Shown: positions 1 to 7,660 of the stretch, in pieces
How the letters are laid out: each line of letters opens with the position of its first letter
How positions within the stretch are numbered: position 1 is the first letter of the stretch
From: Candidatus Babeliales bacterium
GTDB taxonomy: Bacteria > Babelota > Babeliae > Babelales > Vermiphilaceae
Assembly (NCBI GenBank): GCA_020050795.1
Contig: JAGVKD010000014.1
Span: forward strand, 18,808-82,807
DNA: 64,000 bases
Direction of reading: 5' to 3'
Position numbers and translations under genes: made by a program
The notes under the pieces: model-generated
What the model was told of the DNA's origin: nothing
Seen by the model: only the letters and a program-made list of their open reading frames with translations
Databases searched by the model: none

Positions 1-323
1 ATCACTGATAACACTTTGAATGCAAAGACAAATCCCCATGGTCCCGATTGATCAACTAACGCACCAAAAACAAAACCTGATCCGCTATCGGCAAATTGGT
101 AAAGGGCTGTCACACCTGCTGCAATGCCACCAACAACATATTGCCCTACTGATAAGCGCAGCATGCAAAATCCAATTGCCAACTGCAGCAACAATCCATT
201 CACCACTAAGCGATAATTAATATGTGCACGCTTTTGAGAAAACAGCCAGGCAATGCCCAAAATAACAATAATGCCAACAATATTGAGATAACGATTGTAC
301 GTCAGAAAATAATCAAGAAACAT
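1..323 (-). CDS. nupC: NupC-type concentrative nucleoside transporter, N-terminal part (gene runs off the window)
   Basis: Partial gene. The minus strand reads from an ATG at 321-323 and stays open to base 1, giving about 107 residues. Seen: a hydrophobic first helix, then residues typical of NupC/CNT N-termini (NYRLVVNGLLLQLAIGFC, then an ADSGSGFVFGALV-like stretch and VFAFKVLSV). Family knowledge: these are inner-membrane nucleoside symporters, about 400 residues long, so roughly three quarters lies outside the window. A GGGAG ribosome site sits 7 bases upstream. It is read in the same direction as rpmE-prfA, 84 bases downstream of prfA. A nucleoside importer fits the other nucleoside and nucleotide enzymes of the window. 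The symbol is a family-level assignment. Confidence 0.8.
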   Translation of the reverse strand, partial: MFLDYFLTYNRYLNIVGIIVILGIAWLFSQKRAHINYRLVVNGLLLQLAIGFCMLRLSVGQYVVGGIAAGVTALYQFADSGSGFVFGALVDQSGPWGFVFAFKVLSV

Positions 324-406
324 GAAACGCTCCCAATGATGTATATGGTTGTATAAAAAATGTATGTATAAACAAAAAAAGATATGGAGCTTAGTGTAGT
401 CTGATA

Positions 407-1486
407 TTAGAAACGAGACAAGAACTCTCGCTTACGTCGCTCAAGATCTTCAGCGCGTAATGCGTCAACTATTTCACTCAAATTGCCAGTCATGACAAAA
501 TCAAGATTTTTGAGTGTGAGATCCACTCGATGATCAGTGATGCGATTTTGTGGATAGTTGTAGGTACGTACCTTCTCAGAACGGGTAGCGCCACCAACTT
601 GTTCCTTGCGTGCTTTTCGCTGCTCTTCTTCTTGTCTTTCAACTTGAGCAAGGAGCAAACGAGATTGCAGCATCTTCATCGCTTTAGCTTTATTTTTATG
701 CTGTGAGCGTTCATCCTGGCAGGTTGCCACAACACCCGTTGGAATATGAGTGATACGCACCGCAGAATCGGTGGTATTCACATGTTGGCCGCCAGCACCA
801 CTTGCGCGATACACGTCAATACGCAAATCGGCAGGGTTGATCTGAACGTCCACTTCTTTTGCCTCTGGCAACACCGCAACGGTTGCAGTGGAAGTGTGAA
901 CACGGCCTTGGGTTTCTGTTGAAGGAACTCGTTGCACTCGGTGAACGCCTGACTCATATTTTAAATGGCCATAAACATTCTTACCTTGAATGTGCAAAAC
1001 TGCCTCGCGATATCCCCCAAGATCTGTATGACTTTCCGTCTCAAAGTCGGCACGCCAGCCCATTTGTGCGGCATAGCCGGTATACATTTTGAGCAAGTCA
1101 CCCGCAAACAATGCAGCCTCTTGGCCCCCGGTACCAGCACGAATCTCAAGATAGACCGAACGGTTATCAAGATCAGACTGCTCGACCAAAAGCTCATTTA
1201 ACTGCTTTTCCAAAAGAGGAAGCTGCTTCGTGAGATTTGAAATTTCCTCACGAAACAGCTCTTGCATTTCTGGATCAGATGTATCACGGAGTTGTTCCTC
1301 AGCATCCCGAATCGCGGCATTACATGCTTCAAGCTCATCCGCTTGGGCTATGATATCCCTCAGCTGATTGATCTCTCGTTGCAGGGTAGGGCGCTGCTTG
1401 GCATCCAAGTTTGGCGCTGCAACCTTTTCAGTCAGGTCGGCGTGACGCGCACGAATGGCGTCAAGATACTTAGGCTCTATGACCAT
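407..1486 (-). CDS. prfA: Peptide chain release factor 1
   Basis: 359 residues, the normal RF1 length. It recognises UAA and UAG in the ribosomal A site and triggers peptide release. The catalytic GGQ is at residues 232-234 inside GAGGQHVN. The codon-recognition tripeptide region reads RVPSTE (P188-S189-T190), a PxT motif of the RF1 type, not the SPF of RF2. The GTGGQEAALFAGDL stretch near residue 118 and the lysine/arginine-rich segment after residue 290 are also RF1-like. It starts 9 bases after the rpmE stop, so the two are probably co-transcribed. Only a weak ribosome site (AAGAAG) precedes the ATG, which suggests translational coupling to rpmE. Confidence 0.97.
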   Translation of the reverse strand: MVIEPKYLDAIRARHADLTEKVAAPNLDAKQRPTLQREINQLRDIIAQADELEACNAAIRDAEEQLRDTSDPEMQELFREEISNLTKQLPLLEKQLNELLVEQSDLDNRSVYLEIRAGTGGQEAALFAGDLLKMYTGYAAQMGWRADFETESHTDLGGYREAVLHIQGKNVYGHLKYESGVHRVQRVPSTETQGRVHTSTATVAVLPEAKEVDVQINPADLRIDVYRASGAGGQHVNTTDSAVRITHIPTGVVATCQDERSQHKNKAKAMKMLQSRLLLAQVERQEEEQRKARKEQVGGATRSEKVRTYNYPQNRITDHRVDLTLKNLDFVMTGNLSEIVDALRAEDLERRKREFLSRF

Positions 1487-1495
1487 GTTGGCTTC

Positions 1496-1702
1496 TTAAG
1501 CCTTGTTATTCGCGTATTTTTTCTTAAACTTCTCGATACGACCAGCAGTATCAACATACTTTTGATCGCCCGTGTAGAAAGGGTGACATTTTGAACAAAT
1601 AGTCACATGCAAATCGTTCACGGTTGAACGTGTTGAGAAGCTAGCACCGCAGGCGCAGCGAGCAGTTACATCGTTCAATGTTGGATGAATGTCCTTTTTC
1701 AT
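1496..1702 (-). CDS. rpmE: 50S ribosomal protein L31, zinc-binding type
   Basis: 68 residues from the ATG at 1702, which has an AGAGG ribosome site. An 8-residue longer reading frame upstream is not needed and does not match the family. Seen: MKKDIHP at the N-terminus, a CAC pair (C16, C18) and a CSKC pair (C37, C40). These form the four-cysteine zinc ribbon of the C+ form of L31. Family knowledge: L31 bridges the ribosomal subunits through the central protuberance. It is the first gene of a likely rpmE-prfA operon, a common bacterial order. Confidence 0.96.
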   Translation of the reverse strand: MKKDIHPTLNDVTARCACGASFSTRSTVNDLHVTICSKCHPFYTGDQKYVDTAGRIEKFKKKYANNKA

Positions 1703-1726
1703 CGAAAACCTCTGATTGGCAAGCAA

Positions 1727-1904
1727 ATAAAGTGTAAGATTTTGTTTACAGTATGGCTGAAAAAAGGCTTATTGTAAAGCTGAGAGCGGACCGGGAAAAG
1801 AGGATCCTTAGGGGAATCCCTACTCTGGAAACGAAGGATTAGGAAAGCCTCCTGGTAATGGGACGAACCTTATATTCAAACAGGTATGCGACTGTCTTCA
1901 AGTA
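1727..1904. other. Intergenic leader upstream of rpmE
   Basis: 178 bases with no convincing reading frame. The part at 1785-1870 is richer in G and C than the flanks and holds several short inverted segments, for example AGGAT near 1801 facing ATCCC near 1816. It lies immediately upstream of rpmE on the minus strand, so it could be a structured 5' leader. L31 leaders can carry autoregulatory structures in other bacteria. No specific RNA family was recognised. Confidence 0.3.
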
Positions 1905-2228
1905 TCATAAATTCTTTTCTAAAAACTTTTTAGAAAATGGATAATTTTTAATAATTTTTTGAATATTCTCATTCAAATTTTGAAAATACCATTCCATATT
2001 ACTTGTTAATACATGAAGGTCTATAATTTGGTCACAGAATAAATTTTCGTCATTTAGGGGGCATTTTTTAATTTTTTCTAAGGTGTCCTTAAGCCTTTCT
2101 TGTGTTTCAACCAAATCTTTTAAATTTTCTTCTTCCTCGGCTATTTCTTTATCGGATAACGCTTTTTTAGCAAGAAATTCATTTAATCTGTAAATTTCAT
2201 CTGTTAATTGTCTAAGCAACTTTTGCAT
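1905..2228 (-). CDS. Small acidic coiled-coil protein, candidate immunity protein for the upstream toxin-like gene
   Basis: 107 residues with no signal peptide, so predicted cytoplasmic. Residues 1-60 are a highly charged heptad-like helix (LSDKEIAEEEENLKDLVETQ), followed by a more hydrophobic helical part with two cysteines. No family was recognised. It starts 9 bases after the stop of the large exported protein at 2238-4004, whose C-terminal end resembles a secreted ribonuclease toxin. A short cytoplasmic protein directly downstream of a secreted toxin is the classical arrangement of an immunity gene. That role is inferred from context and size only. Confidence 0.6.
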   Translation of the reverse strand: MQKLLRQLTDEIYRLNEFLAKKALSDKEIAEEEENLKDLVETQERLKDTLEKIKKCPLNDENLFCDQIIDLHVLTSNMEWYFQNLNENIQKIIKNYPFSKKFLEKNL

Positions 2229-2237
2229 AGTATTGCC

Positions 2238-4004
2238 TTATAGTGTTATTGATCGCCCTTCTAGCAGAGCGACAGCTGTTTTAGCTTTGTTTAAAGACCC
2301 ATCAAAATTTAACACATATTTCACACTTCCATGCTTGCCGAATACTTCTAAATGGTCATAATGTGAGGTATCAAGGTAAAAGTAATAACCCTTTTTAATG
2401 TAATCACCAACCTTGTTACTTGCTTTATAAATTTGAGCCCCTTTATAAGTTTGCCTTAATTTTATGGATTGCTGCTTTAATAGACTTCCAAACCTAAATT
2501 TTTCAAAAAATTCTCCTATATTTGCCACTTTTTGAATAACCGACCCCGTTCCAGTTCCTTCCTTGACCGTATTAAGTAAAACCGACGCTTCACTCAAATC
2601 TGGCGGCACATTCAATACTATGCCATCAATAGTTACAACCTGCTCGCCACGGACAGCGGCAGCCGCAAGCTTATCTTCCATGTATCTGCCAACTTTAATA
2701 CCAGCTTGGGATACTTTTTGCTCTAGTACCTGGGCAAGCTTTGTGCATTGTCCTGATGCTTTGCCTAATGCATCAATCTCTTTTAGGAACGCAACTGTTT
2801 TTCCAATCCCCGCTCCAAATGTGAAATCTGCTGCTATAGTTGCAAGTAAATCAACCCAATGTTCTGATGGAATTTGCGATAAATTTTCAAACGAAAGTGC
2901 AGATAATGCTTCTCTCAGTTGCTGCCGACGCTCAATTATAACGTCTTCACCTAAATACAGGCCCCCTAGGGTAATATCTGAAATAAAACAGGTAGCATTA
3001 ACCAGAAAACAAACCTGATCTTTCACTATTCCTACGGGATCAACAAGACGTCCGAAATAGATTTTTATGCCCTTAGCCAAAAGATTTTTTTTCTCTACAG
3101 GAGTTAATTCACCGCTCTGTTGCATACTCTCAAGAATGGCGCCAACTGCTTGAGCTTGCTTCTCGGATGTTTCAAAATTAACACCCTGCAATTGCGCAAG
3201 CTGCTCTTGCACCAATATATCAATTTCAGGTGATATATTTATAACTTCTGCCGCCTTTGTCAGCGTAAAATCTTGTCCCAAACTACGTGGCGATATAGGA
3301 CGGGAATTTGATGATTGAACCGTGCTGCCACTTATTACAACAGGAGCTACAAAAGCACATGGCACTTCACCAGGCTCTAGATGCGTGCGAACTTGAACTC
3401 CCTGAGCACTTTTCAACAAAGCTTCATAATCTGCTTGCGCTTTAACTTTCGCCTCATGATGTCGCAACAACCTCCCTATAAACGAAAGTCTACGAAAATT
3501 TGCCCCCCTACTAGGACTCAGATAACGTACAACCTCAATCCAGCTACCACTAGTACTCAATTTTCTTTGCAAATAATTTTTTTTCACTTGCAAAGAATCA
3601 ACATTACCTTGTTGATACCATTCCAAATATGTTCTCATATCTGAGTCAGACAAATAGTTTGCGGCTTCCGGAGAATCCAAAGGCATTTTACGATACGCAT
3701 ATTCTCCAGAACAATATTTGCCCGAAAGTGCCTCTGTAACTGAAAGATTAGTCTCTGACGCCGCTGGACCCAATTGAGGTCTTATGACCGGTTCTAGTGG
3801 CTGTACAGTAACATTGTTACTAAAAGTGGTTTCTTCTACTGCATAAAATAGGCTTTGTGGTGATGTGCAGTCACATAGATCTAAAGGCAATGAAGAACTG
3901 AACTCATATGATTTTTCATACTGAGAATCATAACTCTTATCCATAGATACGATCGAATTGAATAACAACCCAATCGCTATACCGCATATGCGAAATATTT
4001 TCAT
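2238..4004 (-). CDS. Large exported protein with colicin-E3-like C-terminal toxin-type domain
   Basis: 588 residues from the ATG at 4004 (AAAGG ribosome site, 16 bases after the upstream stop). A longer frame would overlap the neighbour. Residues 1-20 form a signal peptide (MKIFRICGIAIGLLFNSIVS). The body is alanine- and helix-rich with no recognised domain, except a hydrophobic segment at about 335-355. The last 50 residues contain a D545-x2-H548-x4-E553 cluster, an NFDGSLN turn and a GR pair (R584). This resembles the Asp/His/Glu/Arg layout of the colicin E3 cytotoxic ribonuclease, although the spacing from His to Glu is one residue longer. Likely a polymorphic-toxin architecture: export signal, spacer, C-terminal toxin. 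The downstream small gene is the candidate immunity protein. The toxin call is an inference. Confidence 0.6.
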   Translation of the reverse strand: MKIFRICGIAIGLLFNSIVSMDKSYDSQYEKSYEFSSSLPLDLCDCTSPQSLFYAVEETTFSNNVTVQPLEPVIRPQLGPAASETNLSVTEALSGKYCSGEYAYRKMPLDSPEAANYLSDSDMRTYLEWYQQGNVDSLQVKKNYLQRKLSTSGSWIEVVRYLSPSRGANFRRLSFIGRLLRHHEAKVKAQADYEALLKSAQGVQVRTHLEPGEVPCAFVAPVVISGSTVQSSNSRPISPRSLGQDFTLTKAAEVINISPEIDILVQEQLAQLQGVNFETSEKQAQAVGAILESMQQSGELTPVEKKNLLAKGIKIYFGRLVDPVGIVKDQVCFLVNATCFISDITLGGLYLGEDVIIERRQQLREALSALSFENLSQIPSEHWVDLLATIAADFTFGAGIGKTVAFLKEIDALGKASGQCTKLAQVLEQKVSQAGIKVGRYMEDKLAAAAVRGEQVVTIDGIVLNVPPDLSEASVLLNTVKEGTGTGSVIQKVANIGEFFEKFRFGSLLKQQSIKLRQTYKGAQIYKASNKVGDYIKKGYYFYLDTSHYDHLEVFGKHGSVKYVLNFDGSLNKAKTAVALLEGRSITL

Positions 4005-4020
4005 GAATAACCTTTGAATT

Positions 4021-5247
4021 TTATTGAATCGAACAAGTCCATCCGTCTTCTTTTGGTTTGCCTGCTTTATTTTTCCATTGTATGTAATCAATTTCGCTGC
4101 GCTGCTCAGCTGTGAAAAGATTATCTCTTATATCCCGAAGACTACCAACATGAAATTTTTCAGAAGAATAATAAGCTGTTGCAGTTTGAACTGCTAATTG
4201 TTGCGCAAATTGCGTTTTCTGTAACACCATATTTTCTCTATGGAGGCGCTCCTGTCTTTCGGCATCAGACTCTACTTTTTTACCTACTTGCATTTCTTGT
4301 CTGTCCTTAATAATAGTGGCAACTGCTTCATCAATTATTTTTTTGGTAATAATTGACGATTGGTTATGTGCCAGTAAATCATTAATTACGGTATAAAGAT
4401 TTCGATAACTACGAATAGGAGCATCACCAAGTTTTTTTATACAAGTATTGAAAAAGGCATCATCACAATCCTTTGCTAATGCCATTCCCCCTTCTTCAAG
4501 GATATCACGCAAAATAGCCTTTTTTTTCACCGGCTCAATCGGGTCAAATACAAATCGCCTACCGTCCATCCTGCTTTTCAGTTGCTCTTGAATTTCAGTA
4601 TCACGATTCATAATTCCTATGAAAAAGAAATTTTGGTTGCCAGCCTGCCTATCAAGGAAGGTCCAAAGCGCACAACCATTTGAAGCTGTATCATACTTAT
4701 CACTTTGATGGTGCTCTAAAAGCTCTTCTAATTCATCAACAATCACAACTGTCTTTTTATTAATTTTTACAACCGCTTTTAAAAGAGACAGCAGGTGCTG
4801 TGAAGCCTGATTGCGAATCGTTCCTTGAAATTCTGAGCTTGGAACATACTGACAAAACCAATTAGCAACGTGTGGAACAGCTAGAGCAGCTGTTGTTTTA
4901 CCTACGCCTGGTGCACCGATAAAAAAAGCTGCTCTATAATTATCTCCTTTAAATTTCTCTGGATGATTAAGACGATTTACAAGATTTTTAACTCGCCATG
5001 GTGCCGATTCGTATGACTGCATCATCTGCTTCCATGTATGCCCATGAAAAATATAATCTTCCTGTTTTTCCAGCGAAATCAATGGAGGTCGCACTATCAA
5101 TCTATCTTGAATATCTAAAGGCAATGTATTGGATTCATGAAAAAACTCATTCTCCTCCATCGATAGAATATGTGCACAACAAGATAAGAGAAAAATAAAA
5201 GAAAGAAGGACTTTGCTGTTTTGACGCCATAATTGTTTTTTGATCAT
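4021..5247 (-). CDS. Exported AAA+ ATPase
   Basis: 408 residues from the ATG at 5247, which has a strong GAGGGG ribosome site. Residues 10-29 form a hydrophobic leader ending in LLSCC, which could be a lipobox. A P-loop GAPGVGKT is at 111-118, a Walker B-like VVIVDELEEL at about 166, a sensor-1-like GIMNRDTE, and an RMDGRRF arginine-finger-like region. These define an AAA+ core. The C-terminal region is charged and probably helical. It is the first gene of a three-gene operon with the toxin-like protein and its candidate immunity protein. A signal peptide on an ATP-dependent AAA+ enzyme is odd, because the bacterial periplasm has no ATP. It may act in a host compartment, or the leader may only anchor it to the membrane. 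Confidence 0.8.
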   Translation of the reverse strand: MIKKQLWRQNSKVLLSFIFLLSCCAHILSMEENEFFHESNTLPLDIQDRLIVRPPLISLEKQEDYIFHGHTWKQMMQSYESAPWRVKNLVNRLNHPEKFKGDNYRAAFFIGAPGVGKTTAALAVPHVANWFCQYVPSSEFQGTIRNQASQHLLSLLKAVVKINKKTVVIVDELEELLEHHQSDKYDTASNGCALWTFLDRQAGNQNFFFIGIMNRDTEIQEQLKSRMDGRRFVFDPIEPVKKKAILRDILEEGGMALAKDCDDAFFNTCIKKLGDAPIRSYRNLYTVINDLLAHNQSSIITKKIIDEAVATIIKDRQEMQVGKKVESDAERQERLHRENMVLQKTQFAQQLAVQTATAYYSSEKFHVGSLRDIRDNLFTAEQRSEIDYIQWKNKAGKPKEDGWTCSIQ

Positions 5248-5280
5248 CGCAAAACCCCTCTGCATATGTGGAAAAGACGT

Positions 5281-5350
5281 GTTATTCTATTTCTGATTAT
5301 GAAACTCGATTAAAAAAAAGCAAGTAGCATGCGATTCTTTTTGTAAAAAT
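5281..5350 (-). promoter_or_regulatory. Promoter-bearing repeat, copy A (shared with 41944-42012)
   Basis: About 70 bases are nearly the same as a segment at 41944-42012. Read on the minus strand, both copies contain TTGCTT (here 5323-5318), a 16-base spacer and CATAAT (here 5301-5296). The spacer keeps its length although the T-run shrinks from 8 to 7 in the other copy, which argues that spacing is under selection. The -10 box lies about 49 bases before the AAA+ start codon. Confidence 0.6.
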
Positions 5351-5458
5351 TTTGGTTGATCTTCCTCCTATGCCAATAAAAAACCCGATGCCTAATTTTT
5401 TACCAAAAACATTTTTTGTAAAACCCAATCAAGGCTTTCGGCCACCAATGTTTAAGTA

Positions 5459-5474
5459 TTTATGGTTTTATGGT
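5459..5474 (+). promoter_or_regulatory. Tandem octamer upstream of the toxin-antitoxin operon
   Basis: The octamer TTTATGGT occurs twice head to tail, 40 bases before the antitoxin start. RHH antitoxins usually autoregulate by binding short repeats in this position, so this is a candidate operator. No footprint can be read from sequence alone. Confidence 0.35.
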
Positions 5475-5513
5475 ACATTGCACAATAAGGTCATAAAAAA
5501 ATAAAGGATCCAT

Positions 5514-5780
5514 ATGGCAAAGAAAACCAATACTCGAGTAACGATGGATATTCCAACTGTAGATCACAAAAAGCTCAAAATGCTTGCCGCTTTTCACGGT
5601 AAAAGCATGCGAGAAATTGTTATAGAACTGATTGAGCATGGCTTAGAACACTATCAAGAATGCCCTGAAGATCATACGCCCAATGATATAACCAAAAAAG
5701 CACTCGAAAATGTGAAAACCGGAAAGGGTTTAAAAAAAGCCGCAACCGTAGAAGAGCTCTTTAAAAAATTAGGCCAGTAG
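5514..5780 (+). CDS. Ribbon-helix-helix antitoxin of a YafQ-type module
   Basis: 88 residues with an AAAGGA ribosome site. The N-terminal 45 residues fit a ribbon-helix-helix DNA-binding fold: a short strand (TRVTMDIP), then two helices (DHKKLKMLAAFHG and SMREIVIELIEHGLE). The charged C-terminal tail, rich in Lys and Glu, would wrap around the toxin. Family knowledge: such antitoxins dimerise, repress their own promoter and neutralise the toxin. The stop is one base from the toxin start, so the pair is translationally coupled. It is not close enough to DinJ to use that name. Confidence 0.88.
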   Translation: MAKKTNTRVTMDIPTVDHKKLKMLAAFHGKSMREIVIELIEHGLEHYQECPEDHTPNDITKKALENVKTGKGLKKAATVEELFKKLGQ

Positions 5781-5781
5781 T

Positions 5782-6048
5782 ATGCTCACGATTGTATGGC
5801 AATCTCAATTTAAAAAAGATTTTAAGGTTGTTAGCAAACGCAATAACAAATTGGAAAAATTAGCTTTTATTATTAACGAGCTTCAACATAATCGAGCACT
5901 TCCACCTAAGAATAAAAATCATAAACTCAAGGGGAATTATGTCGATTGCTGGGAGTGCCATATTGAACCCGATTGGCTTCTAATATATAAACTAACCCCT
6001 GATGAATTAATTCTAATAAGAACGGGATCTCATTCTGACCTATTTTGA
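5782..6048 (+). CDS. yafQ: YafQ-family mRNA interferase toxin (RelE superfamily)
   Basis: 88 residues. All known functional positions of E. coli YafQ appear at a constant offset of three: H47, H60, D64, W65, H84 and F88 correspond to H50, H63, D67, W68, H87 and F91. The segment HIEPDWLLIYKL and the end RTGSHSDLF are strongly diagnostic. YafQ cleaves mRNA in the ribosomal A site. It follows its antitoxin by one base. The end overlaps the convergent MazG-like gene by 19 bases. All catalytic residues are intact, so the toxin should be active. Confidence 0.93.
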   Translation: MLTIVWQSQFKKDFKVVSKRNNKLEKLAFIINELQHNRALPPKNKNHKLKGNYVDCWECHIEPDWLLIYKLTPDELILIRTGSHSDLF

Positions 6049-6449
6049 TCCAAAAACGGTTGCTGAAGCGTAGCGCTTTGGCTCTTGCTCGATCTATCTA
6101 TAATGAATTGAATTCTTTCTGCATACTTTTCACCAAGATCGACCTGATAATAGTTTGCGATCTGCAAAGCATGAATGAGCAAATCGGGCAACACTTCATT
6201 CACGAGCGCAGATGTATCCGGCTCTATTTTTCCATGCTCTTTGATTTCGCAGTATGTTGCCATTTTGCCCGTCGTTTTTACCAGATGCAATAAGATATGT
6301 CTTATTTTTTCAAAATCATGATTGATTTCAAAATATTGTGCATCAAAGTCATCTTGAAATAATTGAGCATCAACGGTATTTATGACATCTATTTCAGTTG
6401 CATAGGTACCAGAAGCTGCGCACGTCAAAATAAGAAGTAATTTTTTCAT
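6030..6449 (-). CDS. Exported MazG-like nucleotide pyrophosphohydrolase domain protein
   Basis: 139 residues. A signal peptide covers about residues 1-17 (MKKLLLILTCAASGTYA). The rest is helical and resembles single-domain MazG-like proteins: FEKIRHILLHLVKTTGKM, then EVLPDLLIHALQIANYYQVDLGE cut down here to its key residues E, PD and LLIHALQ. MazG-type enzymes hydrolyse nucleoside triphosphates to monophosphates. The first metal-binding EExxE motif is not clearly kept, so activity is uncertain. It lies 10 bases after the DAO-type flavoenzyme, as the last gene of the 9485-6030 cluster. An exported nucleotide hydrolase would fit nucleotide scavenging. Confidence 0.62.
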   Translation of the reverse strand: MKKLLLILTCAASGTYATEIDVINTVDAQLFQDDFDAQYFEINHDFEKIRHILLHLVKTTGKMATYCEIKEHGKIEPDTSALVNEVLPDLLIHALQIANYYQVDLGEKYAERIQFIIDRSSKSQSATLQQPFLDQNRSE

Positions 6450-6459
6450 AAATTATCCA

Positions 6460-7620
6460 TTAAGCCCCAAAAAATTCCCGTGAGCGATCGATCAAGAGGT
6501 CCCATTCTTTCTCATGCGGCACACTCCGTGTTGCCCCCTCTATAAACGTTCCCCCCATAACCCCGATGCTCTTAGTGGGCGAACCAGGCACGCGTTTTGG
6601 AAACAGATATATAGAACGCTTTATCGAATGGCCAGATTCCGTTTTGTTCTCTGAATCAACATAGAAAGAAATCATATAATTCATGTCAGCGGGATTTTGT
6701 TCTTCGAGCAAGATCAAATGGCCTTGCACAGAAACCATCGCATCATCATTATTGATATGTTTCGCGCCAAGGCCTGCACAATTAAAAATGCATGGCGCAT
6801 CAAGCTCTTCAAAAGAGGTTACCTTTTTTTGCACCCAGCGCACTTTATTGTGTAAAAATACCGTTAGGGAATTCATCATGAATCCAGTGTCTATGAAAAT
6901 ACCATCGTCATATACTTTCATTTCATACTGCTTTCCATTGCCAAAATCTATGAGAACATCCTGAGGTTTGCGCATAACCACATCTTCGTATGCCTCCAAA
7001 CGAGTGTCATGTCGCTTCAAATATACGGGCAAAATTAATGCGCCCGGCGCGGGAAAATCCTTATTCTCTCCCCGTGCTATTTCCGCATAGAAACGATAGG
7101 CATCAAAACAAATAGCATCAATAATCGGCTGCATACCCTGATCAATATCCATACTTGATGGCGCTAAAAACCCACCCGCTTTGTGTGAAGTCAGGTCATC
7201 AAATTGCTCTGCAATAACAGTGATGTCCGAGTAGCCATGGAGCACAAGTTCATATGCGGTGAACAAGCCAATAACTCCTGCGCCTATAATTTGTATTGGC
7301 GTGTTATGAGAATAACCCGCATCTTGTGCCGTTTGTTGAAAGAGATCAACAAGATATTTTGCACAGCCAGGCGCAAGTGTCCATCCGCTGCCACCTTGAC
7401 CATAATTGTGCGCAATTATTTTTGCACCCACCGTGTCGATACCGATTCGCGGTGCGCCATAGCGCATTGGTCGATGGCATAGGATTTTTTCGCCTATGTT
7501 TTCTTCTTCTAATTCGGGCGCCTTGAGATACCGTATTTGAATCTGATTTTGTTGCCCAAGAATAACGTTGGGTGATGTGAATCCTAAAAAAGTCAGAAGG
7601 AGCAATGTATGTTGAAACAT
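6460..7620 (-). CDS. DAO-type FAD oxidoreductase with circularly permuted domain order
   Basis: 386 residues from the ATG at 7620. The longer open frame would run into the preceding gene. Residues 1-22 are a signal peptide. The signature HNYGQGGSGWTLAPG, normally at the C-terminus of D-amino-acid oxidases, is here at 71-85. The FAD Rossmann motif IIGAGVIGLFTAYEL, normally at the N-terminus, follows at 111-125, and the AGGFLAPS segment comes after that. The protein ends without a second C-terminal HNYG-type motif. The family oxidises D-amino acids or related amines, giving hydrogen peroxide. Substrate unknown. It sits 40 bases downstream of the ABC ATPase gene. Confidence 0.8.
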   Translation of the reverse strand: MFQHTLLLLTFLGFTSPNVILGQQNQIQIRYLKAPELEEENIGEKILCHRPMRYGAPRIGIDTVGAKIIAHNYGQGGSGWTLAPGCAKYLVDLFQQTAQDAGYSHNTPIQIIGAGVIGLFTAYELVLHGYSDITVIAEQFDDLTSHKAGGFLAPSSMDIDQGMQPIIDAICFDAYRFYAEIARGENKDFPAPGALILPVYLKRHDTRLEAYEDVVMRKPQDVLIDFGNGKQYEMKVYDDGIFIDTGFMMNSLTVFLHNKVRWVQKKVTSFEELDAPCIFNCAGLGAKHINNDDAMVSVQGHLILLEEQNPADMNYMISFYVDSENKTESGHSIKRSIYLFPKRVPGSPTKSIGVMGGTFIEGATRSVPHEKEWDLLIDRSREFFGA

Positions 7621-7660
7621 AGAAATTAATCCAATTTTTAAAATCTCAGAATGCACAGAG

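Noticed and set aside
20..220. 66-codon plus-strand frame
   Set aside because: Lies wholly antisense to the NupC-like gene, whose protein matches the family; no ribosome site and no recognisable protein.
1785..1870. RNase P or other known structured RNA before rpmE
   Set aside because: A few GAGG/GGAC-like pieces suggest it, but the conserved RNase P cores are absent and the length is too short.
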